Shown here piece by piece: positions 1 to 9,027 of a stretch of DNA of 64,000 nucleotides. Positions within the stretch are counted from its first letter, which is position 1; each line of letters opens with the position of its first letter. The notes beneath the pieces were generated by a model, which was not told where the DNA came from, did not search any database, and was given only the letters and a program-made list of their open reading frames with translations. Both the position numbers and the translations under genes were made by a program. Source of the DNA: Nocardia rhamnosiphila NBRC 108938 (lineage in GTDB: Bacteria; Actinomycetota; Actinomycetes; Mycobacteriales; Mycobacteriaceae); assembly GCF_000720425.1 (NCBI RefSeq), contig NZ_JOAJ01000005.1:627681-691680 (forward strand). The letters run 5' to 3'.

Positions 1-118
1 ACAGCCCGAGCCGGGCGGCCAGTTCCACACCGGTGGCCCGGGGGTTGGCGATCAGTTCCAGCAGCAGGCGCGCATCGGTGGCGTCGACCACCGCATCGGA
101 AGGCTCCGGATTGGTCAT
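1..118 (-). CDS. Lrp/AsnC family transcriptional regulator (N-terminal fragment)
   Basis: The minus strand from an ATG at 118 reads about 39 codons and runs off the left edge. The peptide begins MTNPEPSDAVVDATDARLLL and continues with LELIANPRATGVELAARLGL, which fits helix 1 and the start of the helix-turn-helix of Lrp/AsnC regulators (usually D-x-x-I/L-L-x-x-L, then a helix with E/D-L-A). It is divergent from bkdA with about 145 bp between. In other bacteria Lrp-type BkdR proteins sit divergently from bkd genes and activate them, so local control of bkdABC is a reasonable inference. The effector domain is outside the window, so the ligand cannot be judged. Confidence 0.75.
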   Translation of the reverse strand, partial: MTNPEPSDAVVDATDARLLLELIANPRATGVELAARLGL

Positions 119-262
119 GTAACGCAGTATGACAGGGGAAGCGGCGGCAAAACCGTGCAATCTGCTCAGTTGTCGGATCGAGACTTGCGCAGATCGCTTA
201 AGCGTGGATGCTATGTGTTACAGGCCACATCGACGCGTGACCCGCGTGAGGAGGCGAGGCCG

Positions 263-1393
263 ATGCCCGGCACAACCGAGTATCCGGTGCAGTTGATCCA
301 GCCCGACGGCGCTCGGGTGCACCACCCCGAATATCAGGCCCTGGTCGCCGATATCGGGCCCGATGAACTGCGTCGACTCTACGAAGACCTGGTGGTCACC
401 CGGCGGATCGATACCGAGGCCGTCGCACTGGCCCGGCAGGGGCAACTCGGCCTCTGGGCGCCGTGTCAGGGACAGGAGGCGGCCCAGGTGGGATCGGCGC
501 ACGCACTCCACCCCGACGACTATGTGTTCGGCAGCTACCGGGAGAGCGCTGTCGCCTATTGCCGCGGTGTGCGGCCGAGCGCCATCACCAGGATGTGGCG
601 GGGTGTCTCGCATTCCGCCGGGGATCCGGCGGTGGCCAATATGGCCAACCCGGCGATCGTGGTCGGCGCCCAGGGGTTGCACGCCACCGGTTATGCCTAT
701 GCCGCCCACCTCGACGGCGCCGAGATCGCGACCGTCGCCTATTTCGGGGACGGCGCCACCAGCCAGGGCGATATCGCCGAAGCGCTGACCTTCGCCGCGA
801 GCTGGAGCGCCCCGGTGGTGTTCTTCTGCCAGAACAATCACTGGGCGATCAGCGAGCCGGTGCAGTTGCAGAGCGCCACCCCGATCGCCCAGCGCGCGAT
901 CGGTTACGGGATCCCCGCGATCCGGGTGGACGGCAACGATGTGCTGGCCGTACTGGCTGTCACCAGGCAGGCGGTCGCGCGTGCCCGCAGCGGGGGTGGG
1001 CCCTCGTTCATCGAGGCCATCACCTACCGCATGGGTCCGCATACGACCGCCGACGATCCCACTCGCTACCGCGCCGCGGCCGAGACCGAGGAATGGGCGC
1101 GGCGGGACCCGATCCTGCGGATGCGGCGGCTACTGGAACGCGAGGGCCTGCTCGACGCCGAGACCCGGCGGCGAGTGGAGGACCGCGCCGACGAGGTCGC
1201 CCACCGGATGCGCACCGAGACCCTCACCATGGCCGACCCCGAACCCGGGGAACTCTTCGAGCACGTCTACGCGACCGCGCACCGGGGCCTCGACGAGCAG
1301 CGCCGGGACTATCTCGCGTACCTGGCCGACGACCCGGCCGGGGCGCTCGCCACCGTCGCGCCCACCCCGCGCGAGGAAGGAGTCCGCTCATGA
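263..1393 (+). CDS. bkdA: Branched-chain 2-oxoacid dehydrogenase E1 component, alpha subunit
   Basis: This is the thiamine-diphosphate-dependent decarboxylase alpha subunit of a 2-oxoacid dehydrogenase complex, most likely for the 2-oxoacids of valine, leucine and isoleucine. The protein is 376 residues. The ThDP motif is GDGATSQGD at 162-170, closed by QNNHW at 190-194. The ATG at 263 follows a GTGAGGAGGCGAGG ribosome-binding stretch and removes 36 residues from the longest reading frame. The stop overlaps the beta-subunit start (ATGA). It resembles Mtb BkdA (Rv2497c). Pyruvate specificity cannot be excluded from sequence alone, but the neighbouring Lrp-type regulator and the mmsA cluster downstream favour branched-chain substrates. 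Confidence 0.9.
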   Translation: MPGTTEYPVQLIQPDGARVHHPEYQALVADIGPDELRRLYEDLVVTRRIDTEAVALARQGQLGLWAPCQGQEAAQVGSAHALHPDDYVFGSYRESAVAYCRGVRPSAITRMWRGVSHSAGDPAVANMANPAIVVGAQGLHATGYAYAAHLDGAEIATVAYFGDGATSQGDIAEALTFAASWSAPVVFFCQNNHWAISEPVQLQSATPIAQRAIGYGIPAIRVDGNDVLAVLAVTRQAVARARSGGGPSFIEAITYRMGPHTTADDPTRYRAAAETEEWARRDPILRMRRLLEREGLLDAETRRRVEDRADEVAHRMRTETLTMADPEPGELFEHVYATAHRGLDEQRRDYLAYLADDPAGALATVAPTPREEGVRS

Positions 1394-2364
1394 TCACCAC
1401 CTTCGCCGCGGCGCTCAACGCCGGGCTGCGCAGTGCGCTCGACGAGGATCCGAAAGTGGTGCTGATGGGTGAGGACATCGGCCGGCTCGGCGGCGTCTTC
1501 CGGGTCACCGACGCGCTGCAGAAGGATTTCGGCGACCGCCGCGTGATCGATACTCCGCTGGCGGAGTCGGGGATCATCGGTACCGCGTTCGGGATGGCGC
1601 TGCGGGGTTACCGCCCGGTGTGCGAGATCCAGTTCGACGGGTTCGTGTATCCGGCGTTCGACCAGATCGTCTCCCAGGTCGCCAAGATCCACTACCGGAC
1701 CCGTGGCGCGGTGCGGGCGCCGCTGACCATCCGCATCCCGTTCGGGGGCGGCATCGGCTCGGTCGAGCATCATTCCGAATCGCCGGAGGCGTATTTCGCG
1801 CACACCGCGGGGTTGCGAGTGGTGGCGCCGAGTAATCCGGCCGACGCCTTCACCATGATCCGGCAGGCCATCGCCCTGGACGACCCGGTGATCTTCTTCG
1901 AACCCAAGCGCCGGTACTGGGACAAGGCCGAGTTCGACCCGGCCGCCGAACCCGACCTGCCGTTGGACCGGGCCCGGGTGTGCGTGCGCGGGACCGATGC
2001 CACCGTGGTCGCCTATGGGGGCACGGTCGCCACCGCGCTGGCCGCCGCGAAGACGGGCGCCGAGGAAGGCATCTCGCTGGAGGTCGTGGATCTCCGGAGC
2101 CTGGCACCGCTGGACGTGGACACCGTCGCCGAATCGGTGGACCGGACGGGCCGGCTCATCGTGGTGCACGAGGCGTCGCGCACCGGCGGTATCGGCGCCG
2201 AGATCGCCGCCCGGATCACCGAGCGGTGCTTCTACCGGCTCGAGGCGCCGGTACTGCGGGTCGCCGGGTTCGATATCCCCTACCCTCCGGCTAAGCTCGA
2301 GAAGCATCATCTGCCCGACCCGGATCGGATCCTGGAGGCGGTCGATCGAACGCTTGCCGCCTGA
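1390..2364 (+). CDS. bkdB: Branched-chain 2-oxoacid dehydrogenase E1 component, beta subunit
   Basis: This is the beta subunit that completes the E1 heterotetramer and its ThDP site. It has 324 residues, the normal size for the family. The N-terminal MITTFAAALNAGL and VLMGEDIGRLGGVF segments, the ES-G motif (AESGIIGTAFG) and the C-terminal transketolase-like domain (VVAYGGTVATAL, VVDLRSLAPLD) are all present. The ATG at 1390 overlaps the bkdA stop by four bases, which points to coupled translation and equal amounts of the two subunits. No E3 (lipoamide dehydrogenase) gene is present in the window, so the complex must use an E3 encoded elsewhere. Confidence 0.92.
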   Translation: MITTFAAALNAGLRSALDEDPKVVLMGEDIGRLGGVFRVTDALQKDFGDRRVIDTPLAESGIIGTAFGMALRGYRPVCEIQFDGFVYPAFDQIVSQVAKIHYRTRGAVRAPLTIRIPFGGGIGSVEHHSESPEAYFAHTAGLRVVAPSNPADAFTMIRQAIALDDPVIFFEPKRRYWDKAEFDPAAEPDLPLDRARVCVRGTDATVVAYGGTVATALAAAKTGAEEGISLEVVDLRSLAPLDVDTVAESVDRTGRLIVVHEASRTGGIGAEIAARITERCFYRLEAPVLRVAGFDIPYPPAKLEKHHLPDPDRILEAVDRTLAA

Positions 2365-2406
2365 CGTGTGATCCCGCCCTGATGCCAGCCGGAGGTGCCC
2401 GAAACC

Positions 2407-3849
2407 GTGGACGACGACGCCCGCGCCGACGAAGGTCGTGCCGCAGATACCGGCGAGATCCTGGAGTTCCGTCTCCCCGATCTCGGCGAAGGACTCACCG
2501 ATGCCGAATTCCAGAACTGGACGGTGGCGGTGGGCGACGAGATCGCGTTGAACCAGACCATTGCCGAGGTCGAGACCGCGAAAGCGGTGGTCGCGCTACC
2601 GTCCCCGTTCGCGGGGACCGTGGTGGAACTGCTCGCCGAGCCCGGCGAGACCATCGACGTCGGCGCGCCGCTACTCCGGATACGCACGACCGCAACGGAA
2701 ACGGGCGCCGAGGGGCGGCCCTCGGTGCTGGTCGGTTACGGCCCGTCGGAGGAGCAGGTCTCGCGGCGGCGGCGCGGTGGGCAGCGCTCCGGCGGTGCGG
2801 CCGCACCGCCGGCGGAGCCGTCCGCGGGCAACGGGATGTCCTACGACGGCGGCGTGATCGGCGGACCACCCGGCGAGACGGCCCGGACGGTGCCGGAGCC
2901 ACCGGAACACGGGGGTGACCCGGCGCGTGGAGCCACGGCCGAATCGCAACGGGTGGCCGCGACGCCGGGAGCCCGCAAACTGGCCCGGGAGCTGGGCATA
3001 GACCTGTGGTATGTGGCCGGTTCCGGACCGGAGGGGGCGGTCACCGTCGCGGATGTCCGTGGTGCGGTGCCGGTTTCGGAACCCGATACCCGCGATCGCG
3101 GTCCCGGTGACGAGGCCGCGCCGGCCGGGGAACGGGCCGCCGGGTCGGTCCGGGAGGAGCGCACGCCGATCGCCGGGGTCCGTAAGCGGACCGCGGCGGC
3201 CATGGTGACCAGTGCGCGCACGATCCCACAGGCCGATACCTCGATCACGGTGGATGTCACGGCCTCGCTGGAGCTGCTGGAACATCTGCGCGCCACCCGA
3301 TCCTTCGAAGGAATCACCCCGACCCTGCTCGCGCTGGTGGCGAAATCGGTACTCGCCGCGCTGGCCGAATTTCCCGTGATCAACACCTTCTGGGACGAGG
3401 CCAACGGGGAGATCGTCACCCGGCACTACGTCAACCTGGGTATCGCGGTGGCCGCCCCGCGCGGGCTGCTGGTGCCCAATATCAAGGACGCCCAGACCCT
3501 CGGCCTGCGGGAACTGTGCCGCGAGATCGGGTGGCTGGCCCACACCGCGCGGGACGGCCGGGCGGGCCCGGCCGATCTGCGCGGGGGCACGTTCACCATT
3601 TCCAATGTCGGCGTCTTCGGTGTGGAATCCGGTACGCCGCTGGTCAATCCGGGCGAGGCCGCGATCCTGTGCCTGGGTGCGGTGGTGAAACGGCCGTGGG
3701 TATTCCGGGACGAATTGGCGATCCGCTCGGTGGTGACACTGACACTGAGTTTCGATCACCGGATGATCGACGGTGAGGCGGCGGCCCGCTTCCTGGCGAC
3801 CGTCGCCGGCCTGCTGGAGGACCCGCTGACGCTGCTCGCCCGGATCTGA
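2407..3849 (+). CDS. bkdC: Branched-chain 2-oxoacid dehydrogenase E2 (dihydrolipoyl acyltransferase)
   Basis: This is the E2 core of the complex, moving the acyl group from E1 to CoA through a lipoyl arm. It has about 480 residues in three parts. The lipoyl domain (20-95) has the modified lysine in VETAKA (Lys59). A Gly/Pro/Glu-rich linker holds a peripheral-subunit-binding domain near 180-215 (ATPGARKLARELG). The acyltransferase domain ends with the catalytic DHRMIDG motif. The GTG at 2407 is chosen because GGAGG lies 11 bases upstream. A GTG at 2395 would overlap that ribosome-binding site and add four residues. It is the last gene of bkdABC, 42 bp after bkdB. Confidence 0.92.
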   Translation: MDDDARADEGRAADTGEILEFRLPDLGEGLTDAEFQNWTVAVGDEIALNQTIAEVETAKAVVALPSPFAGTVVELLAEPGETIDVGAPLLRIRTTATETGAEGRPSVLVGYGPSEEQVSRRRRGGQRSGGAAAPPAEPSAGNGMSYDGGVIGGPPGETARTVPEPPEHGGDPARGATAESQRVAATPGARKLARELGIDLWYVAGSGPEGAVTVADVRGAVPVSEPDTRDRGPGDEAAPAGERAAGSVREERTPIAGVRKRTAAAMVTSARTIPQADTSITVDVTASLELLEHLRATRSFEGITPTLLALVAKSVLAALAEFPVINTFWDEANGEIVTRHYVNLGIAVAAPRGLLVPNIKDAQTLGLRELCREIGWLAHTARDGRAGPADLRGGTFTISNVGVFGVESGTPLVNPGEAAILCLGAVVKRPWVFRDELAIRSVVTLTLSFDHRMIDGEAAARFLATVAGLLEDPLTLLARI

Positions 3850-3951
3850 CACCGAAATTCACCCGCGGAAATCCGTGTACGCATGGACTTCGCGGACCGC
3901 CCGCGCGTACGGTGGCGAAATCTGTTCCAGACCCTTGGACGAGGAGCTGCG

Positions 3952-4767
3952 TTGAACGCGGTATTGATCTCGGCTGAAGAACTCCGGGAATCAACAGAGA
4001 AAGATCTGCGCCTGCTGGATGTGCGCTGGCAACTCGGCGATCCCGATGGGCCGCAGCATTATCAGAACGGTCATATACCCGGAGCGGTGTTCGTCGACCT
4101 GGATACCGAACTCGCCGCCCTGCCCTCACCCGCCCGCGGCCGGCATCCGCTGCCGGACCCGAGCCGGCTCCAGAAATGCGCGCGCAGCTGGGGTTTGTGC
4201 ACGGGCGATCCGGTGGTGGTCTACGACGCGATCGGCGGAATGTCGGCGGCGCGGGCGTGGTGGCTGCTGCGCTGGGCGGGCATCGCCGATGTCCGGATCC
4301 TGGACGGCGGGCTCCCGTCGTGGATCCGGTGCGGCGGCGAATTGGCCACCGGGGTGGAACCCGATCCGGCGCCCGGTGATATCGAATTCCGGCCGGGCCG
4401 GCTGCCGGTGATCGACGCCGACGCGGTCGCCCGCTGGGAGGGGGTCCTGCTGGATGCCCGCGCGGCCGAGCGCTACCGCGGCGAACAGGAACACCTGGAT
4501 CCCCGCGCCGGGCACATACCCGGCGCGATCAGCGCGCCGAGCAGCGAGAACCTCGATCAGGACGGCTGTTTCCTGCCCGAAGACCTGCTGCGCGAGCGGT
4601 TCGGTGAGATCGGCGAGGCCCCGGTCGCGGTGTACTGCGGTTCGGGTGTCACGGCCGCACACGCGATCGCGGCGCTCGCCGTGGTGGGGGTTCAGGCGGC
4701 GCTCTATCCGGGTTCTTGGTCGCAGTGGGCCCACGATCCGAAGCGGCCGGTCGCCACGGGGGTGTAG
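3952..4767 (+). CDS. sseA: Sulfurtransferase, two rhodanese domains (3-mercaptopyruvate type)
   Basis: This is a tandem-rhodanese sulfurtransferase of 271 residues. The inactive N-terminal domain contains LLDVRWQLG and HIPGAVFVDLD. The C-terminal domain carries the active loop CGSGVT with Cys229. CGSGVTA is the form typical of 3-mercaptopyruvate sulfurtransferases; thiosulfate sulfurtransferases usually have CRKGVTA. The TTG at 3952 is preferred because GAGGAG lies six bases upstream and the family begins right there with VLISAEELRE. The longer frame from 3883 has no ribosome-binding site. It sits about 100 bp after bkdC and is probably a separate unit. Confidence 0.85.
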   Translation: MNAVLISAEELRESTEKDLRLLDVRWQLGDPDGPQHYQNGHIPGAVFVDLDTELAALPSPARGRHPLPDPSRLQKCARSWGLCTGDPVVVYDAIGGMSAARAWWLLRWAGIADVRILDGGLPSWIRCGGELATGVEPDPAPGDIEFRPGRLPVIDADAVARWEGVLLDARAAERYRGEQEHLDPRAGHIPGAISAPSSENLDQDGCFLPEDLLRERFGEIGEAPVAVYCGSGVTAAHAIAALAVVGVQAALYPGSWSQWAHDPKRPVATGV

Positions 4768-4776
4768 GCCGGATGA

Positions 4777-5490
4777 TCATCCGCAGGTCGCGGCCACCCG
4801 GCGCAGCGCCGCGTGGTCGGCGGCGGTGACCGGCAGCCCGTAGCGCACCGCGACCGTGAGGTAGCGGCCCGCGTAGTAGCAGTGCCCGGGCCGGGACGGC
4901 GGTAGCCAGTCCGCGGGTGTGCCGTCGCTCTTGTCGGTATTGGCCGCGTCATCGGTGGCCTGCAGGTTGTAATCGATATCGTTGGCGAACCGGATCCGCT
5001 GCGCGACCGGCCACCCGGCCGCCCCGAGATCCCAGGCCGCGGCCAGCGGAAAGATGTGGTCGATCGGTATCCGCCGGGCGTTCTCCTTGCTGAACACGAT
5101 GACGGCGCCGGTGTAGGGGTCGGCCAGGGTGCCGGACTGTACGACGCACCGGTGGCTGCCGGGCCGGTAGCCGACTCCGGTGAGTTGGCGCGCGAGCACA
5201 TTGTTCCGGGTATCGCAGCCGTCCCGGCCGCCGGGGCCGTCGTGGTCGTCGGACCAGGCAGGGCCGAAAACGCACCCCTGCCCGGCCCCGCAGCCACGTT
5301 CGTATCCGCCCGGATGCGGGCGTTGCGGCACCACCCGGACCGCGCCGAGCAACTGTTCGAGCTGCGCCCGCCCCGGACTGCCCGGTGCGGGCCGCTGCCC
5401 GGTGACCGCCGCGCATCCGGCCCCCGAAATCAGTAGCAGAAAGGCGGCACACAGAGCGGTGACCGCGTGAATCGTCCCCCGTGTCATCAC
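4777..5490 (-). CDS. Lipoprotein with HNH-type nuclease fold (DUF1524/GmrSD C-terminal type)
   Basis: This 237-residue exported protein has a signal peptide ending in a lipobox (LLISGAGCA, Cys26), so it is probably an outer-face lipoprotein. The body matches the DUF1524 family of secreted HNH-like nucleases. The motif IDHIFPLAAAWDLGA holds the metal-binding/catalytic His, followed by FANDIDYNLQA and a C-terminal KSDGTPADWLPP. Several cysteines (CGAGQGC, CDTRN, HRCVV, HCYYA, ATCG) could form disulfides outside the cell. Convergent with sseA. Nuclease activity is inferred from the family only. Many actinobacteria carry one or more such proteins of unknown role. Confidence 0.75.
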   Translation of the reverse strand: MMTRGTIHAVTALCAAFLLLISGAGCAAVTGQRPAPGSPGRAQLEQLLGAVRVVPQRPHPGGYERGCGAGQGCVFGPAWSDDHDGPGGRDGCDTRNNVLARQLTGVGYRPGSHRCVVQSGTLADPYTGAVIVFSKENARRIPIDHIFPLAAAWDLGAAGWPVAQRIRFANDIDYNLQATDDAANTDKSDGTPADWLPPSRPGHCYYAGRYLTVAVRYGLPVTAADHAALRRVAATCG

Positions 5491-5537
5491 GGATACCGGT
5501 ATACCGGACCCCTCCGACAGCTATCGGGGTTCCGGAG

Positions 5538-5900
5538 TCAGAGCCAGGCCCGGGCCAGCAGTTCGTCGTTGTCGACCCGGCTACTGCGAGGAGGGAAGCG
5601 CGTGGCGACCAGGGATTCGATATGTACTCCGTCGTGACCGATCACCCAGGACCCACTGCTGTCGGTACATTCGGCGATCTTGGCGAAGGCGGTGAGGAGG
5701 AAGGTGACCGCCTCTTCGGGCACGGTGGTGTGGGCCAGACGCTGTGACTCGCCGGGCCGGGACAGGTCCAGCCATACTCCACACTGCCCGTCGAGCCGCA
5801 TGCCGACGATCTTGTCGGCATTCACGAAGGTGAACTTGCGCCGTTCCCACGGGGTCGTCGGCGTGTAGCTCTGCTCGAGAACCTGGAGCAGAATCGTCAT
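5538..5900 (-). CDS. Conserved hypothetical protein, 120 aa
   Basis: I do not recognise this family. The start is the ATG at 5900, with GGAGGG nine bases upstream on the coding strand. The longer open frame toward 6767 is a GC-rich shadow. The protein begins MTILLQVLEQSYTP and is soluble: no signal peptide or membrane segment. A mixed alpha/beta pattern is suggested by RRKFTFVNADKIVGMRL, VWLDLSR and SWVIGHDGVHIESLV. It is followed on the same strand by the lipoprotein gene after a 47 bp gap, so they could share a transcript. Confidence 0.6.
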   Translation of the reverse strand: MTILLQVLEQSYTPTTPWERRKFTFVNADKIVGMRLDGQCGVWLDLSRPGESQRLAHTTVPEEAVTFLLTAFAKIAECTDSSGSWVIGHDGVHIESLVATRFPPRSSRVDNDELLARAWL

Positions 5901-6219
5901 ACTGCTGCCCTCCGCTTTTCGATGGCACCGCGGTGCCGGGATGCCGCTGTGTGATGGGACCGCTGCTCGCGGGCCGGGCTGCGCCGGGCGCCGCGCGTGG
6001 CCGCCGGAGGCAGCCCGAGCCGCCCGGCGGGGCTGCGCTCGACGGGAATGGATATCAGCGGTGACCAGCGGATATTTCCCAGTATGTGCCGTCGCGGGGG
6101 ATAAATCCAGAGACAGCCCGGGTGCGCCGGGCCGGTATCGCGTCCCCCGGCCCGCGCCGCGGGACGCCGAGGTGGGGGACCGTGCGCGGGCTGTCGCACC
6201 CGGCTGATTTGATGGGGCA
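5901..6219. other. Intergenic region between divergent genes
   Basis: A 319 bp gap separates the hypothetical gene on the left from helZ on the right. Promoters for both must lie here. A TTTGAT hexamer at 6208-6213 lies six bases before the helZ ATG, which would allow a leaderless helZ transcript. No ribosome-binding site precedes that ATG. I see no RNA gene, large repeat or convincing small ORF. Confidence 0.4.
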
Positions 6220-9027
6220 ATGTTGCACGGACTGTGGTCGCCCGGTTCCGGGCTGCTGCTGTGGCGTGCCGCCGGCGGCGCGGACGGACCGCCCGTGCCG
6301 GGGCTGCTCGGGTCGGTACTGGCCGAATCGCGCTTCCGGCACCGGGCCGAGGTGCTCGTGGTGGACGACGCGGGCACCCGGCGGGAGACGGTGCGGGCGC
6401 ACGCGCTCGCACCGGGTCCGGCCGCCGCCGCGCTGCGGCAGCGGTTGCCGGCCGGTGCCGTGGCCGGGGATCTGCGCTTCCTGGGCCATATCGCCCAGGG
6501 GATCGAACGCTGGGTGCGGGCCGGCGCGGTGGTTCCCGAACTACGGCGCGACGACGCCGAATGGTGGGCGCGCTGGCGCTTGTCCGGCGGGTCGGGCCAG
6601 CGCGCCTGGCTCGCCGAACTCGCCGCCCTGCTGCCGCCGGCGCTGCGGGTCGCCGGGCCGCCCGGCGATGTGCTCGACGATATGGTCACCGAGCTCACCG
6701 ATCCGATGGTGCGGGAACTGATCGCGGCGGGTCCGCACCCGCATCCGCTGATACACGGTCTGCGCACGGATGTTCCCGTGGAGACCGGCAGTCATCAGGT
6801 GGCCGAGGTGCTGCGGCAGTGGCGGGAGAGCCGCGTCTCCGACGAGACCGGGCTGGTGCTGCGGCTGCGCGAACCCGACGGGGAGTTCGCCGATACCGCG
6901 GACACGTCCGCGCTGTGGCGCCTCGAGGTCTGCCTGCGGGCCGACGGGACGGCGCCGCGGCCGATCCCGGTTCCCGGTGCGGCCGACGAGGTGCGATCGG
7001 GCCTGGAATGGCTGGGCCGGGCGCAGCGCGCCTATCCCCGGCTGCGCGATGTCCCGGGCGACCCGCACAGCCTCGATCTGCTGCTGCCGACCGAGGTGGT
7101 GGCCGATCTGGTCGCGCACGGTTCGCAGGCGCTGTCGGCCGCGGGTATTCCGCTGCTGCTGCCCAGAGCCTGGAACATCACCGAGCCGAGCCTGCGGCTG
7201 CGGGTCGAGGGCGCCGCGGTACCCGCCGCCGAGAGCACGGTGGGGCTGGACGGGCTGGTCGGCTACCGGTGGGAACTGGCACTCGGCGACACCGTGTTGT
7301 CCCAGGACGAGATGCAGCGGTTGATCTCGGCCCAGTCCGATCTGGTGCGCCTGCGTGGCGAATGGGTGCAGGCCGATCACACCGTGCTCGCGGCCGCCGC
7401 GAAGTTCGTGGCCCTGCACCACGGCGACAACGAGATCACCCTCTCCGATCTGATCGGTGAGATCAGCGAGAACCGGGCCGGGGACGTGCCGCTGACCGAG
7501 GTCACCGCGAGCGGCTGGCCCGCCGCGCTCTTCGACCCCGAGCGCCCGGTGGATCCGGTACCCGTGCCCGGACGGTTGAAGGCCCAGTTGCGCCCCTATC
7601 AGGAACGTGGCCTGGCCTGGCTGGCGACCATGAACCGGCTCGGGTGCGGCGCGGTCCTCGCCGACGATATGGGTCTGGGTAAGACGGTCCAGGTGCTGGC
7701 CCTGCTGCTGCACGAACGCGAGGGTGACCGCGCACCCGGGCCGACCGTGCTGGTGTGCCCGATGTCGGTGGTCGGCAACTGGCAGCGCGAAGCCGAACGG
7801 TTCGCGCCCGACCTGCGGGTCCTGGTGCACCACGGCCCCGGGCGCACACAGGGCCGTGACCTCGACGCGGCGGTGGCCGCAGCGGATCTGGTGGTCACCA
7901 CCTACGCACTGCTCGCCCGCGATATCGCCGAGCTGTCCCGGCAGCAGTGGGAACGGGTGGTGCTCGACGAAGCCCAGCACATCAAGAACGCGGCGACCCG
8001 GCAGGCCCGGTCCGCCCGGGCGCTGCCCGCCCGGCACCGGCTGGCGCTCACCGGTACGCCGGTGGAGAACCGGCTGGAAGAACTCCGCTCGATCTTCGAT
8101 TTCGCGGTACCGAAACTACTGGGCAGCCCGCAGACCTTCCGGGCCCGCTTCGCCGTACCGATCGAGCGGGAGAACGACGAGAACGCGGTGGCCCGGTTGC
8201 GCACCGTGACCTCCCCGTTCCTGTTGCGCCGGGTGAAAACCGATCCCGCCGTGATCAGCGATCTGCCGGACAAACTCGAGATGACCGTCCGGGCCAACCT
8301 CACCGTCGAACAGGCCGCGCTGTATCAGGCGGTGGTCGAGGATATGCTCGAGAAACTGCGCGATGCCAAGGGAATGGCCCGTAAGGGTGCGGTGCTCGGC
8401 GCGCTCACCCGATTGAAGCAGGTCTGCAATCACCCCGCGCATTTCCTCGGCGACTCCTCCGCGGTGCTGCGGCGCGGCGCCCACCGATCCGGCAAGCTGG
8501 CGCTGGTCGAGGATGTGCTCGACGCCGTCCTGGCCGAGGGGGAGAAGGCGCTGCTGTTCACCCAGTTCCGCGAGTTCGGCGAGCTCATCGTCCCGTACCT
8601 CGCCGAACGGTTCGGTGGCGAGATCCCGTTCCTGCACGGTGGAGTCGCCAAGAAACGACGTGACGGGATGGTCGCGGCGTTTCAGGGTGCGGGGGGCCCG
8701 CCGATCATGCTGCTCTCGCTCAAGGCCGGGGGTACCGGACTGAATCTGACCGCCGCCAATCATGTCGTGCATCTGGATCGCTGGTGGAATCCGGCCGTGG
8801 AGAACCAGGCGACCGACCGCGCGTTCCGGATCGGGCAGCGCCGGGCGGTGCAGGTGCGCAAACTGGTCTGCGTCGACACCATCGAGGAACGTATCGACGA
8901 GATGATCACGGGTAAGAGCGAACTCGCCGATCTGGCGGTCGGGGTCGGCGAGAACTGGATCACCGAACTCGGCAACGACGACCTGGCCCGGCTGTTCACC
9001 CTCGGCGCCGAGGCGGTGGGTGAGTAA
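6220..9027 (+). CDS. helZ: SNF2-family DEAD/DEAH-type helicase
   Basis: This 935-residue Swi2/Snf2 ATPase has an N-terminal accessory domain typical of actinobacterial HelZ (it starts MLHGLWSPGSGLLLW). The ATPase core begins near 450 (QLRPYQERGLAWL). It has Walker A (DDMGLGKT, about 485), DEAQH (about 583), motif III (LTGTPVENRLEEL), motif IV (LLFTQFREFGEL), motif V (GGTGLNLTAANHVVHLD) and motif VI (QATDRAFRIGQ). It probably moves along double-stranded DNA in repair or chromatin remodelling. Its stop overlaps the start of the SWIM zinc-finger gene (TAATG), a pairing kept in many actinobacteria, so the two products likely work together. Confidence 0.9.
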   Translation: MLHGLWSPGSGLLLWRAAGGADGPPVPGLLGSVLAESRFRHRAEVLVVDDAGTRRETVRAHALAPGPAAAALRQRLPAGAVAGDLRFLGHIAQGIERWVRAGAVVPELRRDDAEWWARWRLSGGSGQRAWLAELAALLPPALRVAGPPGDVLDDMVTELTDPMVRELIAAGPHPHPLIHGLRTDVPVETGSHQVAEVLRQWRESRVSDETGLVLRLREPDGEFADTADTSALWRLEVCLRADGTAPRPIPVPGAADEVRSGLEWLGRAQRAYPRLRDVPGDPHSLDLLLPTEVVADLVAHGSQALSAAGIPLLLPRAWNITEPSLRLRVEGAAVPAAESTVGLDGLVGYRWELALGDTVLSQDEMQRLISAQSDLVRLRGEWVQADHTVLAAAAKFVALHHGDNEITLSDLIGEISENRAGDVPLTEVTASGWPAALFDPERPVDPVPVPGRLKAQLRPYQERGLAWLATMNRLGCGAVLADDMGLGKTVQVLALLLHEREGDRAPGPTVLVCPMSVVGNWQREAERFAPDLRVLVHHGPGRTQGRDLDAAVAAADLVVTTYALLARDIAELSRQQWERVVLDEAQHIKNAATRQARSARALPARHRLALTGTPVENRLEELRSIFDFAVPKLLGSPQTFRARFAVPIERENDENAVARLRTVTSPFLLRRVKTDPAVISDLPDKLEMTVRANLTVEQAALYQAVVEDMLEKLRDAKGMARKGAVLGALTRLKQVCNHPAHFLGDSSAVLRRGAHRSGKLALVEDVLDAVLAEGEKALLFTQFREFGELIVPYLAERFGGEIPFLHGGVAKKRRDGMVAAFQGAGGPPIMLLSLKAGGTGLNLTAANHVVHLDRWWNPAVENQATDRAFRIGQRRAVQVRKLVCVDTIEERIDEMITGKSELADLAVGVGENWITELGNDDLARLFTLGAEAVGE